From assembly GCF_000301075.1 (NCBI RefSeq), contig NZ_JH932293.1, forward strand, positions 256,417-320,416: 64,000 nucleotides of DNA, in the 5' to 3' direction. The notes beneath the pieces were generated by a model. It made no database searches. It saw nothing but the letters and a program-made list of their open reading frames with translations, and was not told the DNA's origin. Made by a program: the position numbers and the translations under genes. This document shows, piece by piece, positions 8,071 to 16,156 of this stretch. Numbering within the stretch: the first letter of the stretch is position 1; each line of letters begins with the position of its first letter. Origin of the DNA: Bergeyella zoohelcum ATCC 43767. Its GTDB lineage: Bacteria > Bacteroidota > Bacteroidia > Flavobacteriales > Weeksellaceae.

Positions 8071-9018
8071 TTATTTTCCACTTTTACCGAAAACGGAAAT
8101 ATTCACATATCGTTTTGGATTTTCCTTAAAATCTTTCAAAAGTTCATTCAAACTTCGGGTAGATTCTTGAAGGTTATGATAAAGCTGTTCATCTTTCATC
8201 ACCTTTCCTAGGCTGCCTTCTCCTCTTTCTATAGAAGAAACTACTCCGTTAAGTTTCCCTATAGTGGCATCTAGTGAAGCTATGGTCTCATTGAGTTTTT
8301 GAGTATCAATGCTTTCCGCCAATTGTCCGTATTTTCCTACAGCAGCATTCGTAGTCAGCATCACTTTATCCGCGTTATCCAGCACTCTGTTCATCTTAGG
8401 GTGATTACTCGATATCAACGCATTAGCCTGATGAGCAGTAGTTTGAAGTGCTTTTGCTACTTGGTTAAGATTAATCAAAAGCATTGCAATTTCTCTTCTA
8501 TTCTGGTCATCAAAGATTTTATTGGCATTATTCCCCAAAGAATCTACGGTTTTCAGTACTTGTTTCAGCTGATCTGATATAGGGCCTACCTCGCCCCCCA
8601 AGCTTTCTAGCATAGAGCGTTTCACAGAGCTTTTCAGCATATCCCCATCTTGAGCAATAGGATCATCATACGCCGCATTAATTTTCAATATTTTAGAAGA
8701 CATAAAGCCAGGCTCGGTAATTTCTACAGTAGAGTTTTTAGAAAATTTAAAATCTGGATCCACCAATAATTTTACCAAAAAATAAATTTTCCCATTTTCT
8801 TCTGTTTTTGGAATGATTTCATCCACTTGTCCCACTTTCATCCCATTAATTTGCACTTCACTAGAACGCTTTAGTCCATCCACATTTTCATACTGAACCA
8901 AGTAAGTATTGTCCCTAGTAAACATATTTTTCCCTCTCATAAACTGAAACATCACTACAAATGCTACTATGGATAACACTGCAATAGCTCCTGCTTTTAA
9001 TTCTTTTGATATTTTCAT
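8071..9018 (-). CDS. MlaD family protein (MCE domain)
   Basis: 315 residues. One N-terminal transmembrane helix (AGAIAVLSIVAFVVMFQFM) is followed by an MCE domain around residues 37-120 (YLVQYENVDGLKRSSEVQINGMKVGQVDE, in two blocks). A long helical tail follows, rich in asparagine, with heptad-like spacing. MCE proteins form hexameric rings that shuttle phospholipids between inner and outer membranes with an MlaE permease and an MlaF ATPase. Those two genes lie together 5 kb away at 14.2 kb, so the transport system appears split. It heads the minus-strand run of three genes. Confidence 0.88.
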   Translation of the reverse strand: MKISKELKAGAIAVLSIVAFVVMFQFMRGKNMFTRDNTYLVQYENVDGLKRSSEVQINGMKVGQVDEIIPKTEENGKIYFLVKLLVDPDFKFSKNSTVEITEPGFMSSKILKINAAYDDPIAQDGDMLKSSVKRSMLESLGGEVGPISDQLKQVLKTVDSLGNNANKIFDDQNRREIAMLLINLNQVAKALQTTAHQANALISSNHPKMNRVLDNADKVMLTTNAAVGKYGQLAESIDTQKLNETIASLDATIGKLNGVVSSIERGEGSLGKVMKDEQLYHNLQESTRSLNELLKDFKENPKRYVNISVFGKSGK

Positions 9019-9040
9019 TATAAAATATTATTACAATAGG

Positions 9041-9048
9041 CAAATATA
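9041..9048 (-). promoter_or_regulatory. Probable -7 box for the mlaD-iron-sulfur gene run
   Basis: TATATTTG on the minus strand, an exact match to TAnnTTTG, 23 bases ahead of the MlaD start codon. A TTG partner at the right distance is not clear. Confidence 0.45.
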
Positions 9049-9313
9049 GGCATTTAATAGTTTTGACTAATTCTAAACAAAAGACTTGCACCTCCCCATG
9101 AATGTAAATTCCCCAAATTTAAACTTCCATTTTCTTACAGAACACTTGGAAACAAATAACTAATAATCATCTTTTTAAAAAAACAAAACAATATTTTTTA
9201 TATCTAAACTTCCTACAAAAACCATCATAATCATCATGAAGAAAAATGATAATTCAAAAATAATTTTGGAAAATAATGAAAACTAATCCTCTTTTGAATT
9301 TCAACAAATTAGC
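9049..9313. other. Intergenic stretch between divergent mlaD and pgi, no gene seen
   Basis: About 265 A+T-rich bases (the full gap between the two start codons is 350). A short ATCATAATCATCATGAAG run occurs near 9222-9241. Apart from the promoters at both ends nothing recognisable is present. Confidence 0.5.
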
Positions 9314-9345
9314 TTGTTATCACTTCAAAATATTTCGTATTTTTG
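9314..9345 (+). promoter_or_regulatory. Promoter of pgi-folD
   Basis: TTG at 9314-9316, a 21-base spacer and TATTTTTG at 9338-9345, matching the Bacteroidota primary-sigma consensus. Transcription would begin near 9351, downstream of the in-frame ATG at 9276, which supports ATG 9369 as the real start of pgi. Confidence 0.65.
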
Positions 9346-9368
9346 CCTTTTGGATTCAATATCTTTTT

Positions 9369-10991
9369 ATGCTTCCTAAAATCAACCCTACTACGCTTCC
9401 TGAATGGAAAGCCTTGGAAAATCATTATCGCAATAGGAATATTCACTTACGAGATTGCTTTCTGCAAGATGCTCATAGGTTTGAAAACTTTTCTATTACC
9501 ACCCCCAACTTCTTGTTTGACTTTAGTAAAAATTTGGTCAACAAAGAGACAATGACTTTGCTCATTAACTTAGCCAAAGCCTGTGAATTAGAATCTTGTA
9601 TAAAAGCCTACTTTGGGGGACAAATCATTAATGAGACTGAAGAAAGGGCTGTTTTTCATACCGCACTGAGAAGTACTGACCCTCGATTCACAGTAACAGG
9701 GGGGAAGCAGATGTATGCTGAGATTCAGCAGACTCTCCAAAAGATGAAAGCATTTAGCCGAAAAGTCATCCATGGAGAATACAAAGGCTATACTGGAAAA
9801 AAAATCACAGACATCGTTAATATCGGAATTGGTGGCTCAGACCTCGGCCCCAAAATGGCCACGGAAGCATTAAAAGATTTTTCTTCTGGGCTTCGTGTTC
9901 ACTTCGTTTCTAATATTGACTACAGTCAAATCCAATCGATTTTCGAGAAGATAAATCCTGAGCAAACCCTCTTCATCATTGCTTCCAAAACCTTTACCAC
10001 TCAAGAAACCATGACCAATGCCCATACTGCAAAAAACTGGTTTCTAAATCAAGGAGGCACAAAAGAGGATATCGCACAGCACTTTATCGCTATTTCTTGC
10101 CAACCCGAAGAAGTAGAAAAATTTGGAATTAAGGCAGAAAATAGATTTGAATTTTGGGACTGGGTAGGTGGAAGATTCAGTATGTGGTCAGCCATTGGCT
10201 TGAGTTTAATGCTAGGCATAGGACCAGAAAATTTTGAACAGCTACTTCGAGGGGCAGAAAATATAGACATCCATTTTCGTGAAACCGATTTTTCCCAAAA
10301 TATCCCCGTGATTATGGCTATGCTAGGCATTTGGTACAGAAATTTTCATCATGCAACTACGCACGCTGTGTTACCTTACGCCCAAAACCTTGACCTATTT
10401 CCTGATTACCTCCAGCAAGCCGATATGGAAAGTAACGGTAAATCTGTGGACAGAAATGGTGAAAAAGTAAATTATGCTACAGGCCCCATACTCTGGGGAA
10501 GAGCAGGAACGAATGGACAGCATGCCTTCTACCAGCTCATTCATCAGGGCACCACTTTAGTTCCGTCTGATTTCATTGGTTTTGTAAAATCTCATCACAC
10601 GGAAAGCACTCATCATGAAAAACTCATGGCGAATTTCTTTGCCCAAACCGAAGCATTGGCATTTGGGAAAGCAGAAAGAGAAGTTTGTAATGAAAGCACA
10701 AACACCAAACTCATTCCCCATAAAACACTTGAAGGCAACAAACCTACCAATACACTCCTTTTTCAAGAGCTTACGCCTTATACTTTAGGACAATTGGTGG
10801 CAATCTATGAACACAAAATTTTCGTTCAAGGGGCAATATGGAATATATTCTCGTTTGACCAATTCGGGGTGGAACTGGGAAAAGTTTTAGCCAATACCAT
10901 TTTAGACGAAATAAAAAACGAAAAAATAGGGCAACATGACAGCTCTACTAAAGGATTAATCAATTACTATATACAACATAAAAATCAATAA
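9369..10991 (+). CDS. pgi: Glucose-6-phosphate isomerase
   Basis: 540 residues from ATG 9369, close to the usual 545-550. It interconverts glucose-6-phosphate and fructose-6-phosphate in glycolysis and gluconeogenesis. Signature segments are VNIGIGGSDLGPKMA (sugar-phosphate loop), FIIASKTFTTQETMTN, DWVGGRFSMWSAIG, the catalytic-region GKSVDRNG, and FDQFGVELGK near the C-terminus. A longer frame from 9276 would add 31 residues without homology and would begin upstream of the promoter. The stop is one base ahead of folD's start, so the two are co-transcribed and perhaps translationally coupled. Confidence 0.97.
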   Translation: MLPKINPTTLPEWKALENHYRNRNIHLRDCFLQDAHRFENFSITTPNFLFDFSKNLVNKETMTLLINLAKACELESCIKAYFGGQIINETEERAVFHTALRSTDPRFTVTGGKQMYAEIQQTLQKMKAFSRKVIHGEYKGYTGKKITDIVNIGIGGSDLGPKMATEALKDFSSGLRVHFVSNIDYSQIQSIFEKINPEQTLFIIASKTFTTQETMTNAHTAKNWFLNQGGTKEDIAQHFIAISCQPEEVEKFGIKAENRFEFWDWVGGRFSMWSAIGLSLMLGIGPENFEQLLRGAENIDIHFRETDFSQNIPVIMAMLGIWYRNFHHATTHAVLPYAQNLDLFPDYLQQADMESNGKSVDRNGEKVNYATGPILWGRAGTNGQHAFYQLIHQGTTLVPSDFIGFVKSHHTESTHHEKLMANFFAQTEALAFGKAEREVCNESTNTKLIPHKTLEGNKPTNTLLFQELTPYTLGQLVAIYEHKIFVQGAIWNIFSFDQFGVELGKVLANTILDEIKNEKIGQHDSSTKGLINYYIQHKNQ

Positions 10992-10992
10992 C

Positions 10993-11868
10993 ATGGCAAC
11001 TATTTTAGACGGCGTAAAAACTTCTAAAGACATCAAAAACGAAATAAAAGAGGAGGTGCTCCGCATCACTCAATCTGGAAAAAGAGCCCCTCATTTGGCA
11101 GCGATTCTAGTAGGAGAAAATGGAGCAAGTAAAGCATATGTAAATTCAAAAGTAAAAGATTGTAAGGAAGTAGGTTTTGAGTCTACGCTCATCCGTATGC
11201 CCGAAACCACCACAGAAGAAGAACTTTTAGCTGAAATAAAAAAACTGAATGAACACGAAACTGTAGATGGCTTCATAGTACAGTTACCTCTACCTAAAGG
11301 GATTGACCAAGAAAAAATCATTAACGCCATAGACCCTACCAAAGATGTAGATGGCTTTCACCCTGAAAATTTCGGAAGAATGGCGTTAGAAATGGAAGCG
11401 TTTTTACCCGCTACTCCTTTCGGAATTATGGAACTTTTGAAGCGATATCATGTAGATACGAAAGGGAAAAACTGTGTGGTCATCGGGAGAAGCCGAATAG
11501 TAGGAAGACCGATGAGCATCCTGATGAGTAGCCGCGGCACCCCTGGTGATGCTACTGTAACAGTGGTACACAGCCACACCCCAAACATTGAAGAATATAC
11601 TAAAAATGCAGACATTGTAATTGCTGCTTTGGGCATTCCTCATTTCCTGAAAGGCGAAATGATTAAGGACGGAGCTGTAGTAATAGATGTAGGCATTACG
11701 CGTGTGGAAGATGATAGTCCAAAAGGCTATCACCTTGCGGGGGATGCAGACTATACCAGCTGCGAAGCAAAAGCTTCATGGATTACCCCTGTACCAGGAG
11801 GCGTAGGTCCTATGACCCGAGCGATGCTGATGCAAAATACCCTTTTGGCTTACTATAGAAGAAGTTAA
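10993..11868 (+). CDS. folD: Methylenetetrahydrofolate dehydrogenase / cyclohydrolase
   Basis: 291 residues. This bifunctional cytosolic enzyme converts 5,10-methylene-THF to 10-formyl-THF and supplies one-carbon units for purine and formyl-methionine synthesis. The active-site lysine region reads AYVNSKVKDCKEVG. The family motifs VDGFIVQLPLPKG, PTKDVDGFHPEN, VIGRSRIVGRPMS (NADP loop) and the C-terminal PVPGGVGPMTRAML are all intact. Start ATG follows pgi by one base. Confidence 0.97.
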   Translation: MATILDGVKTSKDIKNEIKEEVLRITQSGKRAPHLAAILVGENGASKAYVNSKVKDCKEVGFESTLIRMPETTTEEELLAEIKKLNEHETVDGFIVQLPLPKGIDQEKIINAIDPTKDVDGFHPENFGRMALEMEAFLPATPFGIMELLKRYHVDTKGKNCVVIGRSRIVGRPMSILMSSRGTPGDATVTVVHSHTPNIEEYTKNADIVIAALGIPHFLKGEMIKDGAVVIDVGITRVEDDSPKGYHLAGDADYTSCEAKASWITPVPGGVGPMTRAMLMQNTLLAYYRRS

Positions 11869-12008
11869 AAAGTTAAGAGTAAAGTTAGTAACCTTAACTA
11901 GTCACTGCTTTTAGCAACTTAAAAAGGGAGTGACCAATTGGCACCGATGATAGCAAATCGCTAACAGCCCAAAGCCTATATCTTTGGTGCTATCCTATAT
12001 ACCATTTT
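11869..12008 (+). other. Intergenic tract with repeated short words and the queE -7 box
   Basis: 140 bases. Words such as GTTAGTAACCTTAACTAGT, TTTTAGCAACT, GATAGCAAATCGCTAACAG recur in degenerate form, resembling the tracts at 5.35, 14.1 and 59.6 kb. TATCTTTG at 11979-11986 matches the -7 consensus for queE. No hairpin strong enough to call a terminator of folD was found. Confidence 0.45.
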
Positions 12009-12641
12009 ATGACAAAAACACAGAACAATACCGCACTAGAAAGCGGCGAAATGCTCCCCGTAATGGAGCATTTTTATACCATTCAAGGAGAAGGTGCATA
12101 TACAGGAACACCCGCCTACTTTATACGATTAGGAGGGTGTGATGTAGGCTGCCATTGGTGTGATGTAAAGGAAAGTTGGGACCCTAATATTCATCCTCTT
12201 CATAATGCTAGAGAGATAGCAGACATTGCTGCTTCTTATTCTAAGACCATCGTGCTGACCGGAGGAGAACCACTCATGTGGAACTTAGCCCCCCTCACTT
12301 CAAGACTTAAAGAGAAGGGCTGTAAAATTCACATCGAAACCTCAGGAGCATACCCTATGAGTGGGCATCTGGACTGGATAACACTCTCCCCTAAAAAAAC
12401 AGGACTCCCTTTAGAAGAAATTTACCAAAAAGCAAGTGAACTAAAAGTCATTATTTTTAATCAGCATGATTTTAAATTTGCCGAAGAACAGGCCGCTAAA
12501 GTAAATGAAAACTGCATGCTCTACATGCAAAGTGAATGGAGTAAAAGAGATAAGATGTACCCTGAAATAACGGACTATATCCTAAAAAATCCACAGTGGC
12601 GAGCTTCGGTACAAACGCATAAGTATCTGAACATACCATAA
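12009..12641 (+). CDS. queE: 7-carboxy-7-deazaguanine synthase (radical SAM)
   Basis: 210 residues. QueE converts 6-carboxytetrahydropterin to 7-carboxy-7-deazaguanine on the route to queuosine in tRNA. The SAM cluster is Cys44, Cys48 and Cys51 (GGCDVGCHWCD), the CxxxCxxC spacing. It is preceded by FYTIQGEGAYTG and followed by VLTGGEPLMW, both standard in the family. No other queuosine pathway gene lies in the window. The next gene begins 10 bases later, suggesting a shared transcript despite an unrelated function. Confidence 0.93.
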   Translation: MTKTQNNTALESGEMLPVMEHFYTIQGEGAYTGTPAYFIRLGGCDVGCHWCDVKESWDPNIHPLHNAREIADIAASYSKTIVLTGGEPLMWNLAPLTSRLKEKGCKIHIETSGAYPMSGHLDWITLSPKKTGLPLEEIYQKASELKVIIFNQHDFKFAEEQAAKVNENCMLYMQSEWSKRDKMYPEITDYILKNPQWRASVQTHKYLNIP

Positions 12642-12651
12642 AAAACTTAAT

Positions 12652-14025
12652 ATGCAAAAGCTCAGGTTTTCCAAATACCTCAAAATATTCATCATTGTAT
12701 TAGACTTGATGGTATTAGTGGCGTTGTTTGGGTTCTTTTCAGAATCCAAAGATTTGCTCACGGAAGACGTATGGAATGCTTGGGAAGAATTTATTTTCTA
12801 TTGTCTTTTTCTCTCGGGAATTTGGGTGTCCATCAGTGCACATACTCGGCTCTATGACATTCCCCGAAACCTTACCTACACTCTTTTTTTAGAAAGAATC
12901 ATTATTCACACATTTCTTTTTAGCGTAGGAGTAGTTTTTTTAGGAAAACTGAGGGGACAGTCTATTTTGGACACTGGGGGCATTGTCTTTGCACTGAGTC
13001 TTTCGGCCATCATCATCAGCGTAAAATCTTTTGTTTTCTTCCTATTAAAATACATTCGGAAATTAGGTATCAATCATAGGAATGCCATGTTTTTAGGCAA
13101 TGAAAATGAAGCACTCACCATATTAGAAAATACACTGAAAGAAAGAAAAGACTACGGTTACTATATCTATACTTTTTCTGATGCGATGAATCTGGATAAA
13201 CTGAAAGTTTTTTGGAAAGAAAAAGGTATCCATACTGTATTTCTACCAATGCAAAACTCAGGGCTGGACAGAGAAATGCGAAAACAAATTTTCAAAGCAG
13301 CGGAAAAGTATAAGGTAAAAATCACCTTAGTTCCCGAAGTGGATAAAAACAATTTTTCTCACTATGAGCTGAGCTATGTAGAGTCCATTCCTATTTTAGT
13401 AACTTCAAAACTCCCTTTAGAATACCTTTTCAATCGGCTTTTGAAGAGAATAATGGATATTTTTCTTTCTCTTATCGTTTTGATTTTTATTGGCACATGG
13501 CTTTTTCCAATCCTCGCTTTGATCATCTGGCTGGATAATAAAGGTCCTATTTTCTTTGTTCAAAAAAGATATGGCAAAAATCAGGAGGTTTTTTCCTGCT
13601 ACAAGTTCCGCACCATGGTGGTAAATCCGCATTCTGCCACATCGGTTACCCGAGAAAATGATGATAGAATCACCGCATTCGGGAAATTTTTAAGAAAAAT
13701 GAGCCTAGATGAGCTTCCCCAGTTCATCAATGTCTTTTTAGGGCAGATGTCCGTAGTAGGTCCAAGACCGCACATGCTTTTAGTGGATGACTATTACCGA
13801 AAAAAAATAGAACGATATGACTTCCGAAGCTGCATTAAACCAGGCATCACAGGACTGGCACAAGTAAACGGACTCCGTGGTGATAGTGGAGATATGAATA
13901 TTGAAATGAAAAAAAGGCTTCTGGCAGATGCTTTCTATATCAAAAATTGGAGTATCACATTAGATTTCATCATTATACTAAAAACCATCTATATTCTTTT
14001 CACTGGGGATAGTAAGGCAAGATAG
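12652..14025 (+). CDS. Polyprenyl-phosphate sugar-1-phosphate transferase (WcaJ/PglC-like, exopolysaccharide priming)
   Basis: 457 residues. About four N-terminal helices and a central soluble segment precede a fifth membrane segment near residue 265-290. The C-terminal bacterial sugar transferase domain follows, with IFFVQKRYGKNQEVFSCYKFRTM, RKMSLDELPQFINVFLGQMSVVGPRP and KPGITGLAQVNG, each block being a family hallmark. It moves a sugar-1-phosphate onto undecaprenyl phosphate at the inner membrane to start a polysaccharide or glycan repeat. The sugar is not predictable. No glycosyltransferase cluster adjoins it, though ManC is in the window at 41.3 kb. Confidence 0.9.
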   Translation: MQKLRFSKYLKIFIIVLDLMVLVALFGFFSESKDLLTEDVWNAWEEFIFYCLFLSGIWVSISAHTRLYDIPRNLTYTLFLERIIIHTFLFSVGVVFLGKLRGQSILDTGGIVFALSLSAIIISVKSFVFFLLKYIRKLGINHRNAMFLGNENEALTILENTLKERKDYGYYIYTFSDAMNLDKLKVFWKEKGIHTVFLPMQNSGLDREMRKQIFKAAEKYKVKITLVPEVDKNNFSHYELSYVESIPILVTSKLPLEYLFNRLLKRIMDIFLSLIVLIFIGTWLFPILALIIWLDNKGPIFFVQKRYGKNQEVFSCYKFRTMVVNPHSATSVTRENDDRITAFGKFLRKMSLDELPQFINVFLGQMSVVGPRPHMLLVDDYYRKKIERYDFRSCIKPGITGLAQVNGLRGDSGDMNIEMKKRLLADAFYIKNWSITLDFIIILKTIYILFTGDSKAR

Positions 14026-14224
14026 TGAGCTATGATTTTGTACGATATACAATGATTTTAGAAATTGGAGATGATATGTTAGAAATTAGAAGCTATTTGC
14101 CAACAGCTATACGCCAGAAGCTAAATGCCAATCGCTAAAAGCGGACTGCCTAATAATGAAAATCCTACAAAGATTTAGAAAAATTGATAAAAGCTGAAAA
14201 GATAAAAAATTGTAATTTTGCCCA
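14026..14224 (+). other. Intergenic tract of degenerate short repeats ending in the mlaE -7 box
   Basis: 199 bases. Repeated words at about 14055-14150 (TTAGAAATTAGAAGC, GCCAACAGCTA, GCCAGAAGCTAAATGCC, GCTAAAAGC) form a low-complexity array of GCTAA/GCCAA type. TAATTTTG at 14213-14220 is an exact TAnnTTTG match only four bases before the annotated mlaE start. Confidence 0.5.
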
Positions 14225-14977
14225 ATGACAAAAAAATTTTTAACCGCCCTAGGAGAGTATTTTTTACTCATGGGTAAGGCACTAAAAAAGCCCCAAAAGA
14301 TGTCGGTTTTTTGGAAGAGTTTTTCCAGAGAGCTTTATGATTTAGGGGTCAATTCTTTTGGGTTAGTCGTTTTTACTTCCATATTTGTAGGAGCGGTAGT
14401 AGCTATCCAAATGTTTAATAATTTTGATGCCTCTGCTTTTCCCATTCCACCTGCATTCGTAGGGTATGCCTCCAAAGCGGTACTCGTCCTTGAGTTTTCG
14501 CCTACCATTATCAGCTTGGTACTAGCAGGGAAAGTAGGGTCTTATATTGCATCGAGCATCGGAACCATGAGGGTATCAGAGCAAATCGATGCATTAGATA
14601 TTATGGGGGTAAATTCTTCTAATTTTTTGATTTTACCTAAAATTCTTGCTTGTGTAATTTTTAATCCCCTACTCATCGCACTCAGTATTGTAGTAGGCAT
14701 TATGGGAGGGTTTATGGCGGGAGAGCTGACAGGAAAATGGACTGTGGCAGATTTTACCACAGGTATCCAAATGTATATGCCTAATCTTTTCTACTATTAT
14801 GCTTTTACTAAGACGGTGGTCTTCGCTATTATCATTGCCACGGTACCTTCCTATTTCGGATATACGGTAAAAGGAGGTTCATTAGAAGTAGGAAGAGCCA
14901 GCACACAGGCGGTAGTATGGACCATGGTGTTCATCATCATTTCAGAATTAATATTAACACAAATTATCTTGGGCTAA
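14225..14977 (+). CDS. MlaE family lipid ABC transporter permease
   Basis: 250 residues with five to six membrane helices. Family landmarks are GLVVFTSIFVGAVVAIQ, LEFSPTIISLVLAGKVGSYIASSIGTMR and EQIDALDIMGVN, the last two being the most conserved part of MlaE permeases. It works with MlaF (next gene, overlapping by one base as TAATG) and an MCE protein such as the MlaD at 8.1 kb to move phospholipid across the envelope. The -7 box ends four bases before this ATG, so the message would be nearly leaderless. A later ATG at 14270 is a less likely start because LGEYFLLMGK before it fits the family. Confidence 0.92.
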   Translation: MTKKFLTALGEYFLLMGKALKKPQKMSVFWKSFSRELYDLGVNSFGLVVFTSIFVGAVVAIQMFNNFDASAFPIPPAFVGYASKAVLVLEFSPTIISLVLAGKVGSYIASSIGTMRVSEQIDALDIMGVNSSNFLILPKILACVIFNPLLIALSIVVGIMGGFMAGELTGKWTVADFTTGIQMYMPNLFYYYAFTKTVVFAIIIATVPSYFGYTVKGGSLEVGRASTQAVVWTMVFIIISELILTQIILG

Positions 14978-15777
14978 TGATAGAAGTAAAAGACCTTAAA
15001 AAGCAGTTTGGTGACCACCTCGTTCTCAAAGGAATTACTACCACTTTAGAAAGTGGAAAGGTAAACCTCATCATTGGACAGAGTGGCTCTGGAAAAACGG
15101 TTTTTCTAAAATCCTTGCTCAATGTCCATGAGCCCTCCTCTGGCACCATCCTTTTTGACGGAAGAGATATTACCAAAATGGGAAGAGATGAAAAACAAAA
15201 TCTAAGGGCAGAAATAGGAACCGTATTCCAAGGCGGTGCTTTGTTTGACTCCCTTACTGTAGCAGAAAATATTGCCTTTCCATTGGATATGTTTACCAGT
15301 CTTACGGCAGCCGAAAAAAAAGACCGTGTACAAGAAGTGATGGACAATGTCCACCTAGTCAATGCGGGAGATAAATTCCCTTCGGAAATCTCTGGGGGAA
15401 TGCAAAAGAGAGTGGCCATCGGTAGAGCCATTGTGAATAATCCTAAATACCTTTTCTGCGATGAGCCTAACTCTGGATTAGACCCTTATACCTCTAATGT
15501 CATTGATGATTTACTTTTAGAAGTTACCGAAAAATACAATACCACCACCATAGTGAATACACATGACATGAACTCCGTGATGACCATCGGTGAAAAGATA
15601 GTATATCTAAAAAACGGACTTCTAGAATGGGAAGGTGATAAAAGCAAAGTGATTACTGCGGAAAATGAAAATCTTATTGACTTCGTCTATTCCTCCGAAC
15701 TTTTTAAAGAACTAAGAGAATATTTCCTTAAAACCAATAAAACCGCTATAGAAAATGTAATTACTAAACCTGAATAA
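14977..15777 (+). CDS. MlaF family ABC transporter ATP-binding protein
   Basis: 266 residues from ATG 14977, whose first A is the last base of the mlaE stop codon. A longer frame from 14917 is only the mlaE 3' end read in another frame. Walker A is GQSGSGKT at 34-41, the signature is ISGGMQKRVAIGRAI, and Walker B is YLFCDEPNSGLDP followed by the switch histidine in VNTHDMNSV. These match the MlaF/Ttg2A type. It powers lipid transport through the MlaE permease at the inner membrane. A terminator follows the stop. Confidence 0.93.
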   Translation: MIEVKDLKKQFGDHLVLKGITTTLESGKVNLIIGQSGSGKTVFLKSLLNVHEPSSGTILFDGRDITKMGRDEKQNLRAEIGTVFQGGALFDSLTVAENIAFPLDMFTSLTAAEKKDRVQEVMDNVHLVNAGDKFPSEISGGMQKRVAIGRAIVNNPKYLFCDEPNSGLDPYTSNVIDDLLLEVTEKYNTTTIVNTHDMNSVMTIGEKIVYLKNGLLEWEGDKSKVITAENENLIDFVYSSELFKELREYFLKTNKTAIENVITKPE

Positions 15778-15782
15778 TAAAT

Positions 15783-15812
15783 AAATCCCTTTCTCATTTC
15801 AGAAAGGGATTT
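15783..15812 (+). terminator. Terminator of mlaE-mlaF
   Basis: 12-bp stem AAATCCCTTTCT with its complement, six-base loop, then a T run. Confidence 0.8.
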
Positions 15813-15866
15813 TTTAAGGTCTGAATATAAGAAGATATTAATAGCAACTTTTACCATAAATAAAAA

Positions 15867-15888
15867 AGCTACCTCTAAAAAGGCAGCT
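15867..15888 (-). terminator. Terminator of the GLPGLI-PLDc_N gene pair
   Basis: On the minus strand AGCTGCC pairs with GGTAGCT (one G-U pair) and is followed by TTTTTTATTT. It lies 25 bases downstream of the small membrane-protein gene. Confidence 0.7.
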
Positions 15889-15912
15889 CATCATATAAAG
15901 TGTTAAAAAAGT

Positions 15913-16140
15913 TTATACTTTTCTGAATCTAAATTTTCTTTGATGCTCAAGTGCTTTACGATAGCTCGGGTGAGTAATGATAAGAAGGGTTAGCAAACTT
16001 CCTGCTATGGGCATCATAAAAATCAATAGATACCAAAGTGATTTATAGGTATCTCTCCTATCCACCTGCTTAATTGCAAATACAATGAGTGCAATGGTCA
16101 AAAGCAATGCAAAACTTAAAAAAAGGGTATCTGCCATCAT
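15913..16140 (-). CDS. Small membrane protein, PLDc_N-like
   Basis: 75 residues with two hydrophobic helices (about 5-22 and 36-54) joined by a short charged loop, DRRDTYKSLWY, and a basic C-terminal tail (ALEHQRKFRFRKV). The pattern of a helix, a W-x-L-I loop, a proline-containing second helix and a short cationic end matches the phospholipase D-nuclease N-terminal domain found as a stand-alone protein in Bacteroidota. Function is unknown. It lies 16 bases downstream of the GLPGLI gene, so both are probably on one message. Confidence 0.65.
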   Translation of the reverse strand: MMADTLFLSFALLLTIALIVFAIKQVDRRDTYKSLWYLLIFMMPIAGSLLTLLIITHPSYRKALEHQRKFRFRKV

Positions 16141-16156
16141 CTTATTTTTTTTATTA

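Noticed and set aside
9276-9368. N-terminal extension of glucose-6-phosphate isomerase from ATG 9276
   Set aside because: The extension has no family similarity and begins upstream of a full promoter at 9314-9345. The protein from 9369 already has normal length.
14964-15431. A 155-codon minus-strand frame opposite mlaF
   Set aside because: It is antisense to an ABC ATPase with all motifs intact and shows no family features.
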